Below are positions 8,772 to 17,554 of a stretch of 64,000 nt of DNA, in pieces. The notes below the pieces were generated by a model, which was not told the origin of the DNA, ran no database searches, and was given only the letters and a program-made list of their open reading frames with translations. The stretch comes from Alphaproteobacteria bacterium (GTDB taxonomy: Bacteria; Pseudomonadota; Alphaproteobacteria; Rhizobiales; Rhizobiaceae): assembly GCA_024742485.1 (NCBI GenBank), contig JANSYK010000003.1, positions 992,001 to 1,056,000 of the forward strand, read 5' to 3'. Each line of letters opens with the position of its first letter. Positions within the stretch are counted from its first letter, which is position 1. The position numbers and the translations under genes are program-made.

Positions 8772-8812
8772 TTGACCACAATACGGTGCATATGTATCAT
8801 CTAGCAATACAT
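8772..8812 (+). promoter_or_regulatory. Predicted sigma70 promoter with overlapping inverted repeat
   Basis: TTGACC (8772-8777) and TATCAT (8795-8800) are exactly 17 nt apart, upstream of the cyclase operon. An inverted repeat ATGTAT-N9-ATACAT (8792-8812) covers the -10 box and start region, which is a suitable repressor position for the divergent IclR protein. The cyclase ATG is 26 bp downstream with its own GGAGG. Confidence 0.55.
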
Positions 8813-8838
8813 CAAAACTCTGCATTGGGAGGCAGTCC

Positions 8839-9678
8839 ATGACGGTGACAATCCGCGGTATCGAATTCCAGGACAATCTGGATAACGATATGGGCATCGA
8901 ATTTCATAATCTTTCGCACCGTTACGGATATCAGTGTCCGAACTGGCCCTATTTCCGCGACGTGCGGATTGAGCGCATGCATTACATGGCCAAGTCGGGC
9001 GTCCTCTCCCAGACGCTAACAACAACAATGCATGTCACGACGCACATCGATGCGCCGGCCCACGTGGTGCAGGGCACACCGTTTATCGATGAAGTGCCAC
9101 TTCCGCACTTCTTCGGATCGGGCCTTGTCGTCTCGGTGCCGAAGAAGAAGTGGGAATCGATTACGGCCGATGATCTGGAAGCGGCCTGCGGTCACGCGAT
9201 CCGCAAGGGTGATGTTCTGATCATCAATACGGGCTGGCACAAACAGTATGAGGACGGCGACTATTTTGCCTATTGCCCGGGGCTGGTGTCTTCAGCGGCT
9301 GAGTGGATGCTGGAGAAAGGCGTCAAGGTTGTCGGTCACGATACACAGGCCAATGACCACCCGCTGGCAACGGCAATCGGTCCGCACAGAAATGGGCCCT
9401 TGCTGCCGCATCTTCAGGAAGAATACCGTGAATGGTCCGGTGGCAATGACTGGGCAGACGATTTCTCCGAATGGGAGCCGGTGCACAATATCCTTTTCAA
9501 GAACGGTGTCCTTGGCATCGAAAATGTCGGCGGCGACCTGGATGCGGTGACCGGAAAACGCTGCACATTCGCGTTTTTCCCATGGAACTGGGATCGTGGC
9601 GATGGCTGCATCATCCGACTGGTGGCAATGATCGACCGGGGCCAGAAATATCGCATCGAGGCCGGTGAGGCTTTCTGA
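8839..9678 (+). CDS. Cyclase-family metal-dependent hydrolase (kynurenine formamidase fold)
   Basis: 279 residues; GGAGGCAGTCC precedes the ATG. The metal motif of the family is visible as HVTTHIDAPAH (His65, His69, Asp71, His75). Members hydrolyse N-formylkynurenine, isatin or related amides and lactones, and some act on uncharacterised catabolites. It is the first gene of an operon leading to an ABC importer and a BKACE, so it probably opens or deacylates the imported compound. The TGA overlaps the ATG of the cupin gene by one base. No kynureninase or other tryptophan genes are nearby, so a kynurenine role is not supported. Confidence 0.82.
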   Translation: MTVTIRGIEFQDNLDNDMGIEFHNLSHRYGYQCPNWPYFRDVRIERMHYMAKSGVLSQTLTTTMHVTTHIDAPAHVVQGTPFIDEVPLPHFFGSGLVVSVPKKKWESITADDLEAACGHAIRKGDVLIINTGWHKQYEDGDYFAYCPGLVSSAAEWMLEKGVKVVGHDTQANDHPLATAIGPHRNGPLLPHLQEEYREWSGGNDWADDFSEWEPVHNILFKNGVLGIENVGGDLDAVTGKRCTFAFFPWNWDRGDGCIIRLVAMIDRGQKYRIEAGEAF

Positions 9679-10040
9679 TGCACATCAAGCCCTTTTCCGA
9701 TGCCGAACCCTATTCGGCGCCGAACCACCACAACTGCACGTCACTGCGTCTGGCAGGATTTGCCGAGGACGGCCCGGGCAGCTTCTGGCTTGGCTGCTCG
9801 CATTTTCTTCCGGGCGGCGGGGCCGGTCCCGACGCCACGCCGCTGGAAAAGGTCTATCTCGTCCTTTCCGGTGAGTTGACGGTCATTGCGGGGGGCAAAA
9901 CTGAGGTCGCGCGGCCCATGGACACCGTCTTCATTCCCGCTGGCGAAGAGCGTGAGATACGCAATGACGGTAATGATGTCGTGACCATGGTTGTGGCTAT
10001 GCCGTATCCGCCCGGCGCGGCACCGGGAGGCAGCGCATGA
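9678..10040 (+). CDS. Cupin-domain protein
   Basis: 120 residues, a single small beta-barrel with a cupin-like second motif (ARPMDTVFIPAGEEREIRND). Stand-alone cupins of this size bind a metal and act as isomerases, dioxygenases or sensors. It overlaps the cyclase stop by one base and the SDR start by four bases, so it belongs to the same translational unit. The exact reaction is unknown. Confidence 0.78.
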   Translation: MHIKPFSDAEPYSAPNHHNCTSLRLAGFAEDGPGSFWLGCSHFLPGGGAGPDATPLEKVYLVLSGELTVIAGGKTEVARPMDTVFIPAGEEREIRNDGNDVVTMVVAMPYPPGAAPGGSA

Positions 10041-10834
10041 GCTTTTACAGTGATCCGTACAAATTGTTCGACATCAAGGGCAAGGTGGCCTTGGTGGCTG
10101 GTGCTTCCGGTGCGTTTGGCGCCGTCGCCGCCAAGACCTTTGCCGGTGCCGGTTGCCGGCTGGTCCTCGCAGCCGGAAACGCCGTTGCCCTCAAGGGCAT
10201 CGCGGATGAATGTCGCGCGCTCGGTGCAGAGGTTGCCACCTTGAACATGCGGCCCGATACCGAGCAGAGCTGCGATAGAATGGTCGAGGAAGCGACGTCA
10301 ACCTTTGGTCGTCTCGATATCCTCCTGGCGGCCTCGGGCATGAACAAGGTCGCCAGTATTGATGAAATGCATCCCGACGATTTCAATGCCGTGATGGATG
10401 CCAATGTGACTCAAAGCTGGCTGCTCGCACGGGCGTCAACATCTCGTATGAAAGAGCAGGGTGAGGGCGGCAAGGTGATCCTGATGTCCTCTGCGCGCGG
10501 TGAATTGGGGCATCCCAATGGTTACACGGCCTATTGCGCTTCAAAGGCTGCGATTAACGGGATCACCAAGGCGCTGGGTTGTGAACTGGGACCCACCGGT
10601 ATCACGGTCAACGCCATCGCGCCCACGGTCTTCCGATCACCGTTGACGGCTTGGATGTTCGAGGACACCGACGAGGCCGAGGCGGTTCGAGCGGGTTTCC
10701 TCAGTCGGGTGCCCAAGGGACGGCTCGGAGAACCAGAGGACCTCGCAGGACCGCTGCTCTTCCTGGCGTCGCACGCGTCCGATTTCTATACCGGGCACAT
10801 TCTTCACACCGACGGCGGTTATACGGCGGGATGA
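10037..10834 (+). CDS. Short-chain dehydrogenase/reductase
   Basis: 265 residues, classical SDR length. The cofactor motif reads GASGAFGAVA in place of the common GxxxGxG. The catalytic Ser is in MSSARGE and the YxxxK motif is YCASK in YTAYCASKAA. The C-terminal HTDGGYTAG is typical. It presumably oxidises a hydroxyl group of the pathway substrate with NAD(P). The start follows GGAGGCAGC and overlaps the cupin stop (ATGA). Confidence 0.87.
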   Translation: MSFYSDPYKLFDIKGKVALVAGASGAFGAVAAKTFAGAGCRLVLAAGNAVALKGIADECRALGAEVATLNMRPDTEQSCDRMVEEATSTFGRLDILLAASGMNKVASIDEMHPDDFNAVMDANVTQSWLLARASTSRMKEQGEGGKVILMSSARGELGHPNGYTAYCASKAAINGITKALGCELGPTGITVNAIAPTVFRSPLTAWMFEDTDEAEAVRAGFLSRVPKGRLGEPEDLAGPLLFLASHASDFYTGHILHTDGGYTAG

Positions 10835-10838
10835 TGCC

Positions 10839-11759
10839 ATGAGCGATCGACGCAACATATCAATCATCGGTGCCGGTCTGATGGGCCACGGCATTGCGAT
10901 TGTGTTCGCGCGCGCCGGTCACGCCGTCACCGTTCATGATCCGGATTCGCAGGCGCTCCAAACACTGAGGGACCGCGCCGCGGCCAGCCTGTCGGCATGG
11001 GGCGTCGACGGCGATGAACTGGCGCCCATTCTGGAGCGCATCGCACCTGCCGAGACGCTGGAAACCGGCGTATCGAACGCGGAAATTGTGATTGAGGCCG
11101 CCCCGGAAAACCTGCCGCTCAAACAGAAGATATTTGCACAGATGGAAGCAGCGGCGCCCGCCGACTGTCTTTTCGCATCAAACACGTCCGTCATTCCCAT
11201 AACGAACATCGTCGAAGGTCTGAAGACCCGGGGCCGCGCACTGGGAACTCACTGGTGGAACCCGCCGCACATGATTCCGCTGGTGGAAGTCATTCGGACG
11301 GAATGGACGAAGGACCACGCCATCGATGCCATGATGGACCTGCTTCTTGATGCCGGCAAAACGCCGGTTCGGGTGGAAAAGGATGTTCCGGGCTTCATTG
11401 GCAATCGCCTCCAGCATGCGCTGTGGCGCGAAGCAATAAGTCTTGTCGAAAACGGTGTTTGCGACGCGGCATCCGTGGATACCGTGATCAATGCGAGTTT
11501 TGGACGACGACTGGCGGTGTTGGGACCATTGGCAAATGCTGACCTGGTCGGAACGGACCTGACATTGGCAATTCACCAAAACGTGCTGTCAGATCTGGAG
11601 AGCAGTGGCGAACCGTCACCCTATCTTGAGCAGCTCATCGAAACCGGGCGGCTTGGAATGAAAACTGGCCACGGATTTTACGACTGGACACAGGAACAGG
11701 CGGAAGAAACGCGCAGCCGGGTTTCGGACCATCTGAGGAAGCTCGAAACCATACTTTAA
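10839..11759 (+). CDS. 3-hydroxyacyl-CoA dehydrogenase-family beta-hydroxy acid dehydrogenase
   Basis: 306 residues. The Rossmann motif is IIGAGLMGHG (9-18), the catalytic-His region is HWWNPPHMIPLVE, and a C-terminal helical domain ends in GMKTGHGFYDW. Single-domain members of this size include carnitine dehydrogenase and other beta-hydroxy acid dehydrogenases, as well as 3-hydroxybutyryl-CoA dehydrogenase. Because the same operon ends with a BKACE, the likely job is oxidation of a beta-hydroxy acid to the beta-keto acid that the BKACE then cleaves, as in the carnitine module at 2.3-4.7 kb. It has no fused thioesterase, unlike that paralogue. Confidence 0.84.
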   Translation: MSDRRNISIIGAGLMGHGIAIVFARAGHAVTVHDPDSQALQTLRDRAAASLSAWGVDGDELAPILERIAPAETLETGVSNAEIVIEAAPENLPLKQKIFAQMEAAAPADCLFASNTSVIPITNIVEGLKTRGRALGTHWWNPPHMIPLVEVIRTEWTKDHAIDAMMDLLLDAGKTPVRVEKDVPGFIGNRLQHALWREAISLVENGVCDAASVDTVINASFGRRLAVLGPLANADLVGTDLTLAIHQNVLSDLESSGEPSPYLEQLIETGRLGMKTGHGFYDWTQEQAEETRSRVSDHLRKLETIL

Positions 11760-11803
11760 TGGCGCACGTTGCGCCGAGATTTTGGCACTAAGGGAGGAAG
11801 ACC

Positions 11804-13081
11804 ATGACGATCAAGACCAAGGGATTGACCCGCCGGAGCGTGCTCAAGGGTGCCGCGGCATTTACAGCCGCGCCGGCCATATTGCACTACAGCCGCGCCT
11901 ATGCGCAAAACCCAGTCATCAAGGTGGGCCATGTCAGCCCACGCACGGGGCCATTGGCCGGTTTCGCCGAAGCCGATGACTATGTTCTGGCCGGCATCCG
12001 CGCGGCATTTGCCAATGGTCTGGAGAACAACGGCAAATCCTATTCCGTTGAAATCATCTCCAAGGATTCCCAATCCAACCCCAACCGCGCCGCAGAAGTT
12101 GCCGCGGACCTGTTGCTGGGTGATGAGGTTGACATCATTGTCGCAGCATCGACACCAGACACCGTGAACCCGGTCGCCGACCAGGCGGAAGTGAACGAGG
12201 TGCCATGCATCACCACCGATTGTCCCTGGCAGCCCTATTTCTTTGGCCGCAACGGCAACCCGGCCACCGGTTTTGAGTACACCTACCATTTCTTCTGGGG
12301 GCTTGAGGACGTGATTGCGGCGTTCCTCGACATGTGGGGCTCCAGCGGCGTTAAAAAATCCGTTGGCGGACTGTTTCCGAACGATGCGGATGGGAATGCA
12401 TGGGGTGATCCCGAACTTGGCTTTCCGAAGCCTCTGATGGAAGCCGGATACACTCTGGTCGACCCAGGTCGGTATCAGCCGTTGACCGATGATTTCTCAG
12501 CCCAGATATCCGCATTCAAGGAAGCCGGTTGCGAAATCGTCACCGGCAACATGATCCCGCCGGATTTCGCCAATTTCTGGTCCCAGGCAGCGCAGCAGGG
12601 CTTCAATCCAAAAATCGTGACCATCGGCAAGGCGCTGCTGTTTCCGTCGGTGATTGAATCGCTGGGTCCAAGGGGAGACGGGCTTTCCTCGGAGATCTGG
12701 TGGTCCCCTAACCATCCGTTCTCGTCAAGCTTGACCGACCAGTCGGCGCGCGCGCTTGCAGAAGGATACACCGAGGCGACACAACGGCCGTGGACTCAGC
12801 CAATCGGCTTTAAACATGCGCTCTTTGAAGTGACGGCCGATGTCATTCGGCGGGCAGCCGATCTGGATGACAATCTGGCAATCGTCGAGGCTATCCGCAC
12901 GACCGACATCAAGTCGATCGTCGGTCCGGTCAACTGGAATGTCGGTCCGGTCAAAAATGTCACCAAGACACCATTGGTTGCCGGACAATGGCAGGGTGGC
13001 GAAGGCAATCGCGATCTGGTGATCACTGCCAATGCAACCGCTCCGGAAATTCCGATTGGTGGCGAATTGTTGCTGCTGTAG
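11804..13081 (+). CDS. Branched-chain-type ABC transporter substrate-binding protein
   Basis: 425 residues. A twin-arginine signal lies at the N-terminus (TRRSVLKGAAAFTAAPA, cleavage near AYA-Q, residue about 36), so the protein is probably exported folded. The mature part is a type I periplasmic binding protein (IKVGHVSPRTGPLAGFAEAD). It follows a strong AAGGGAGGAAGACC ribosome site. With the ATPases and permeases downstream it forms a Liv-type importer. The ligand is unknown; the adjacent enzymes suggest a beta-hydroxylated or amide-containing organic acid rather than a branched-chain amino acid. Confidence 0.88.
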   Translation: MTIKTKGLTRRSVLKGAAAFTAAPAILHYSRAYAQNPVIKVGHVSPRTGPLAGFAEADDYVLAGIRAAFANGLENNGKSYSVEIISKDSQSNPNRAAEVAADLLLGDEVDIIVAASTPDTVNPVADQAEVNEVPCITTDCPWQPYFFGRNGNPATGFEYTYHFFWGLEDVIAAFLDMWGSSGVKKSVGGLFPNDADGNAWGDPELGFPKPLMEAGYTLVDPGRYQPLTDDFSAQISAFKEAGCEIVTGNMIPPDFANFWSQAAQQGFNPKIVTIGKALLFPSVIESLGPRGDGLSSEIWWSPNHPFSSSLTDQSARALAEGYTEATQRPWTQPIGFKHALFEVTADVIRRAADLDDNLAIVEAIRTTDIKSIVGPVNWNVGPVKNVTKTPLVAGQWQGGEGNRDLVITANATAPEIPIGGELLLL

Positions 13082-13094
13082 CAGCCCATCACAG

Positions 13095-13133
13095 GCCGGA
13101 CAGGCAACGCATGCAATCTGTTGCCTGTCCGGC
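13095..13133 (+). terminator. Intra-operon hairpin after the binding-protein gene
   Basis: A perfect 14-bp stem GCCGGACAGGCAAC / GTTGCCTGTCCGGC with an 11-nt loop starts 13 bp after the binding-protein stop. There is no U tract, so it more likely stabilises the upstream mRNA or causes partial termination, giving more binding protein than membrane components. Confidence 0.6.
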
Positions 13134-13216
13134 GTTGGTCACTCAATCAATCTCGATGTCAGTTTCGGCGACCATGAAACATTATGGGCGGTCGCAAACG
13201 ACACAAGGACCGTGCC

Positions 13217-13942
13217 TTGCCTCTGCTTGAATTGAAGAATCTGACAAAGTCCTACGGCGCAATCACGGTTGCCGATGACCTCAGCTATGAAGTGGCAGAG
13301 GGCGATGCGCTCGGCGTCATCGGTCCAAACGGGGCCGGAAAAACGTCGATGTTCAATCTGATCACCGGAACAGTCGCGGCGGCGTCGGGTGACGTCTATT
13401 TCAAGGACCAATGCATTACAGGCATGTCTGCGCCAGCGCGTTGCCGCGCCGGGATTTCCCGGTCTTTCCAGGTGCCGCAACCCTTCGGCGCCATGAGCGT
13501 TTTCGAAAACGTGCTTGTTGCTGCGACACAGGGTGCTGGCGAGTCAGGGCAGGCCGCGGATGATTTGTGCCTGGATGTTCTTGACCGAACCGGTCTTTTG
13601 AAGCGCGCCAATGTGGCAGCGGGTGGGCTGACACTGCTCGAACGCAAACGCCTGGAGTTGGCGCGCGCTCTCGGTGCCCGGCCATCCCTGTTGTTGCTGG
13701 ACGAGATTGCCGGTGGTCTGACCGAGCAGGAATGTCGCTCTCTGATCGAGACGATCAATGATGTGCGCGCATCCGGTGTGACCATCATATGGATCGAGCA
13801 CGTCGTGCACGCGCTGCTGGCGGTGGTCGACCGCCTGATTGTGATCGACTTCGGCAAGAAAATTGCCGAGGGCGAGCCCCAAACAATCATGGAGAGCAAA
13901 GCCGTGCAGGAAATCTATCTGGGGATCGAAGTCGATGCCTGA
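13217..13942 (+). CDS. ABC transporter ATP-binding protein (LivG-like)
   Basis: 241 residues from a TTG start placed 7 nt after AAGGA. An in-frame ATG at 13184 would add an unlikely basic leader. Walker A is GPNGAGKTSM, the signature region is LTLLERKRLELARAL (degenerate, as is normal for LivG proteins) and Walker B is LLLLDEIAGGL. It pairs with the LivF-like ATPase that follows, with an 8-bp overlap. The gap from the binding-protein gene (135 bp) holds the hairpin. Confidence 0.85.
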   Translation: MPLLELKNLTKSYGAITVADDLSYEVAEGDALGVIGPNGAGKTSMFNLITGTVAAASGDVYFKDQCITGMSAPARCRAGISRSFQVPQPFGAMSVFENVLVAATQGAGESGQAADDLCLDVLDRTGLLKRANVAAGGLTLLERKRLELARALGARPSLLLLDEIAGGLTEQECRSLIETINDVRASGVTIIWIEHVVHALLAVVDRLIVIDFGKKIAEGEPQTIMESKAVQEIYLGIEVDA

Positions 13943-14642
13943 CACTATCCTCGAAATCAACGGACTCGACAGTTTCTATGGCGATTTCCAGGCGCTTTAC
14001 GGCGTATCGATGCGCATCGAAAAAGGCGAAGTCATTGCGGTCATCGGAGCCAATGGCGCGGGCAAGACAACGCTTATGCGTTCGGTTACCGGGCTCTTGC
14101 AGAACAAGCCGGAGATGATCCACTATGGCGGCAAGCCGATTGGAAACCTGCGCGCTGACCAGATCGCCGCGGTCGGCATCGCCATGGTTCCCGAAGGCCG
14201 GCAACTCTTCCCGTCCCTATCGGTTGAAGAAAATCTGGTCATCGGCGGCCAGATCAAGCGAACTGGCCCATGGTCACTTTCATCGGTCTACGAGTTGTTC
14301 CCGGTGCTGAAAGAGCGCCGCAACCAGGCCTCAACCTCGCTTTCGGGCGGTCAGCAGCAGATGGTCGCCATCGGCAGGGCGCTGATGGCCAATCCCGACC
14401 TGCTTCTGTTTGATGAAATCAGCCTTGGGCTGGCACCCATCATCATCAAGACCATCTACGACGCGCTGCCGGGGATCATCGGCAGCGGCATGAGCGCGGT
14501 GGTGGTCGAGCAGGACATCGTCAAAGCCGTTGCCGTTTCAGATCGGGTTTACTGCCTGCAAGAGGGCCGGGTGTCGCTGGAAGGCCGATCTGGAGACGTT
14601 TCGCGCGACGCGATCAGCAAAGCTTATTTTGGGATCGGGTAA
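13935..14642 (+). CDS. ABC transporter ATP-binding protein (LivF-like)
   Basis: 235 residues from the ATG giving MPDTILEING; a longer frame extending into the upstream gene is an artefact. Walker A is GANGAGKTTL, the signature is LSGGQQQM and Walker B is LLLFDEISLGL. It is the second nucleotide-binding subunit of the importer. Its stop overlaps the next permease start (TAATG). Confidence 0.87.
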   Translation: MPDTILEINGLDSFYGDFQALYGVSMRIEKGEVIAVIGANGAGKTTLMRSVTGLLQNKPEMIHYGGKPIGNLRADQIAAVGIAMVPEGRQLFPSLSVEENLVIGGQIKRTGPWSLSSVYELFPVLKERRNQASTSLSGGQQQMVAIGRALMANPDLLLFDEISLGLAPIIIKTIYDALPGIIGSGMSAVVVEQDIVKAVAVSDRVYCLQEGRVSLEGRSGDVSRDAISKAYFGIG

Positions 14643-15508
14643 TGGATTGGGTCAACGCAATTGTTCAGGGAATTCTGCTGGGTGGCCTTTATGCGCTGTT
14701 TGCGGCGGGACTATCGCTCATTTTCGGGGTTATGCGACTGGTCAATATCGCCCATGGTGATCTGATTGTTCTGGCGGCGTTTCTGGGGCTGACCGTGACC
14801 ACGACACTGGGAATCAATCCCCTGTTCGCGATCGTGATCGTCGCGCCGCTGATGGGCCTGATCGGATATGGATTGCAGCGCGTTGTGCTCAATCGCACCC
14901 TCGGTGATGACATTCTTCCGCCGCTGCTGGTCACCTTTGGCCTGTCGGTGATCATTCAGAACGGGCTTCTGGAGATTTACAGTGCTGATCCGCAAAAAAT
15001 GAGCGCCGGCGCCATTGAAACGGCGAGCCTGAACCTGCCGGGAGGCCTGAATATCGGTGTGCTGCCCCTGTTGATGTTCATCACTGCCGTCGCCGTCATC
15101 GGATCGTTGCAGTGGATCTTCTATCGATCCGCATGGGGCAGGGCCTTTCGCGCCACGTCGGACAATCAGGATATTGCGCAACTGATGGGGTTGAACAAAA
15201 GCCACGTGTTCGGTCTGGCCATGGCGCTTGCATTGGTGGTCGTGGCGATTGCCGGAATTTTCCTCGGTGTGCGCACCAGTTTCGATCCGTCGGCCGGTCC
15301 CGGCAGGCTGATATTCGGCTTTGAGGCCGTGATCATCGGCGGCTTGGGCAATCTTTGGGGAACATTGATCGGCGGTATCATACTCGGCATCTGCCAGAAT
15401 ATCGGGGCGCAGATCAATCCGGGTTGGCAATTGCTGGCCGGTCATCTCGCTTTTCTTGTCATTCTTGCCGTCCGTCCGCGTGGACTGTTTCCGAGGATTG
15501 ACGGATGA
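14642..15508 (+). CDS. Branched-chain-type ABC permease (LivH-like)
   Basis: 288 residues with about eight hydrophobic segments. The family start (LLGGLYALFAAGLSLIFGVM) and the late cytoplasmic EAA-like region (FGFEAVIIGGLGNLWGTLIGG) are recognisable. It is an inner-membrane subunit, overlapping the LivF-like gene by one base and the LivM-like gene by four. Confidence 0.88.
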   Translation: MDWVNAIVQGILLGGLYALFAAGLSLIFGVMRLVNIAHGDLIVLAAFLGLTVTTTLGINPLFAIVIVAPLMGLIGYGLQRVVLNRTLGDDILPPLLVTFGLSVIIQNGLLEIYSADPQKMSAGAIETASLNLPGGLNIGVLPLLMFITAVAVIGSLQWIFYRSAWGRAFRATSDNQDIAQLMGLNKSHVFGLAMALALVVVAIAGIFLGVRTSFDPSAGPGRLIFGFEAVIIGGLGNLWGTLIGGIILGICQNIGAQINPGWQLLAGHLAFLVILAVRPRGLFPRIDG

Positions 15509-16584
15509 GTGCTGCACCAAAACACACCGTCGCCCGCTTCTCGCCGGCAAGTCGCGCCGCATTCGTCATTGCTCTGCTGCTCTTGATCGGACTTGCATTG
15601 GCACCATGGTGGGCCGGTCGTGCCGATATGCGGCTGATGAGCGAACTGTTTCTTTATCTCGCCCTGGCTTGCTTGTGGAACCTTTTGGCCGGCTATGCCG
15701 GTCTTGTTTCCGTCGGCCAGCAAGCCTTTGTCGGTTTTGGGGGCTATTGCCTGTTTGCCGCGACAATTTTCCTTGGCGTGCCACCCCTTCTGGCCGTGCC
15801 CGCGGTTGGTGTTGCCGGTGTTCTGATCGCGATTCCGGTCGCTTTCCTGATTTTCCGACTGCGCGGGGCCTATTTCGCCATTGGCACCTGGGTCATTGCC
15901 GAGGTGTTTCGTCTGACAGCGGCTCAGGTTTCAGCTCTCGGGGGAGGGTCCGGCACAAGCCTTCCGGTCACCGTCGTCAAATCGATTGCCGCGAGCCGCT
16001 CCATGCGAGAGGCGGCCACCTACTGGATGGCGCTGGGCATTGCCGTGGCAGTGCTTGTCGTTGTGTGCCTGCTGCTGCGCTCGCGGCGCGGATTGGCCTT
16101 GACGGCAATCCGGGATAATGAGCTGGCTTCCCAAAGTCTCGGCATCGACATTTGGCGGGCAAAGTTCTTCGTTTACGTGATCACGGCAGGATTGACGGCC
16201 GCCGTCGGCGCCCTGATTTTCCTGCAGAAGCTGCGTATTTCGCCGGATGCCGCGTTCAGCGTCAACGACTGGACGGCTTTTGTCATCTTCATCGTCGTCA
16301 TCGGCGGTATCGGCACCATCGAAGGGCCGATCATCGGAACGATCGTCTTCTTCCTGTTGCGGGAAACCTTGGCGGATCTCGGTTCGCTCTACCTGATGAT
16401 TCTGGGCTTCGTCGCAATCATCATCATGCTTCGGGCGCCGAAGGGGATCTGGGGATATGTCCGGGAGCGGACGGGTCTCGATCTCTTCGCCTTGTCACGG
16501 CGCGTCGTCTTGCCATCAAACATGGGTCCGACCGACACGAACGGACCGTCAAAGGAGACCGATCGTGGCTCGCAAACAACGTAA
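15505..16584 (+). CDS. Branched-chain-type ABC permease (LivM-like)
   Basis: 359 residues with about nine to ten membrane segments and the LivM motif LWNLLAGYAGLVSVGQQAF (residues about 53-71). A hydrophilic C-terminal tail of about 35 residues follows the last membrane segment. The end overlaps the GTG start of the second BKACE by 20 bp, so transport and catabolism are encoded as one unit. Confidence 0.87.
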   Translation: MSAAPKHTVARFSPASRAAFVIALLLLIGLALAPWWAGRADMRLMSELFLYLALACLWNLLAGYAGLVSVGQQAFVGFGGYCLFAATIFLGVPPLLAVPAVGVAGVLIAIPVAFLIFRLRGAYFAIGTWVIAEVFRLTAAQVSALGGGSGTSLPVTVVKSIAASRSMREAATYWMALGIAVAVLVVVCLLLRSRRGLALTAIRDNELASQSLGIDIWRAKFFVYVITAGLTAAVGALIFLQKLRISPDAAFSVNDWTAFVIFIVVIGGIGTIEGPIIGTIVFFLLRETLADLGSLYLMILGFVAIIIMLRAPKGIWGYVRERTGLDLFALSRRVVLPSNMGPTDTNGPSKETDRGSQTT

Positions 16585-17503
16585 AACCATCATCACATGC
16601 GCGATAACAGGCGCCATTCACACGCCGACCATGTCGGATGCCTTGCCCTATCGGCCCGAGGATATCGCGGACCAGGCCGTGGCCGCCGCCGAAGCCGGCG
16701 CTTCAGTCCTGCATTTACATGCGCGCAATCCGGCTGACGGATCGGTGTCCATCGACCCGGATCATTTCAAGCGTTTCTTGCCGGTCATCAAACAGGCGAC
16801 AGGTGCCGTGATCAACATTTCGACCGGCGGCAGTCTTCTCAACACGATGGAAGAGAGGATTGCTCCTGCCAAAATGGCGTCGCCCGAAATGTGTTCCCTC
16901 AATATGGGATCGATGAATTTTTCGATGCATCCGCTGGCCGACCGCTACAGTGAATGGAAATTCGATTGGGAAGAGGCCTATCTGCGCAATTCGGACGGCT
17001 ATATCTTCCGTAACACATTCGCCGATATCGGGTACGTTGCCAAACAATTGGGAGAAGGGCACGGCGTCAAATTCGAGCATGAATGCTATGATGTCGGACA
17101 CCTCTACAATCTGAAATTCTGCATGGACAGCGGCATGTTCAAACCGCCGGTCTTCATCCAGTTCATCTTTGGAATCCTCGGAGGCATTGGGCCCGATATC
17201 GACAATCTGATCTTCATGAAGCGCACGGCAGACCGGCTGTTCGGCGATGATTACCAGTGGTCGGTGCTGGGTGCCGGCGGCGCGCAGATGAGCTTTGCGA
17301 CCACGGCCACACAACTCGGCGGCAATGTGCGCGTCGGACTGGAGGACAGTCTGATGATCGCCCGTGGGAAACTGGCCAAGTCGAACGCAGAACAGGTCAG
17401 CAAGGTCCGCCTGATTGTCGAGGAACTGGGTTGTGAGATCGCTACACCGGATGAGGCCCGTGAAATGCTGGATCTGAAAGGAGGCGACCGCGTCAATTTC
17501 TGA
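16565..17503 (+). CDS. Beta-keto acid cleavage enzyme (BKACE, DUF849), second paralogue
   Basis: 312 residues from a GTG start 8 nt after AAGGAG; an ATG at 16457 lies inside the permease gene and is rejected. Family residues are visible: CAITGAI (12-18), His50-x-His52 in LHLHARNP (Zn ligands) and VRVGLEDS near residue 258. It differs clearly from the carnitine-linked BKACE at 3743-4651, for example in a bulky aromatic stretch around NSDGYIFRNTFADIGYV, so it should have another substrate. Together with the 3-hydroxyacyl-CoA dehydrogenase-family protein it would turn a beta-hydroxy acid into acetoacetate and an acyl-CoA. The substrate is unknown. Confidence 0.86.
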   Translation: MARKQRKTIITCAITGAIHTPTMSDALPYRPEDIADQAVAAAEAGASVLHLHARNPADGSVSIDPDHFKRFLPVIKQATGAVINISTGGSLLNTMEERIAPAKMASPEMCSLNMGSMNFSMHPLADRYSEWKFDWEEAYLRNSDGYIFRNTFADIGYVAKQLGEGHGVKFEHECYDVGHLYNLKFCMDSGMFKPPVFIQFIFGILGGIGPDIDNLIFMKRTADRLFGDDYQWSVLGAGGAQMSFATTATQLGGNVRVGLEDSLMIARGKLAKSNAEQVSKVRLIVEELGCEIATPDEAREMLDLKGGDRVNF

Positions 17504-17554
17504 TAAAACTGCCTCCGCAGGGAATCGTGAATGGCTCACGGTTTTCTGCTTTAA

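Noticed and set aside
14711-15562. Long minus-strand ORF of 283 codons over the permease genes
   Set aside because: Composition (His/Gln/Arg-rich) is typical of an antisense shadow; the plus strand encodes clear LivH/LivM permeases.
16715-17539. 274-codon minus-strand ORF
   Set aside because: Antisense of the second BKACE, whose catalytic motifs are intact on the plus strand.
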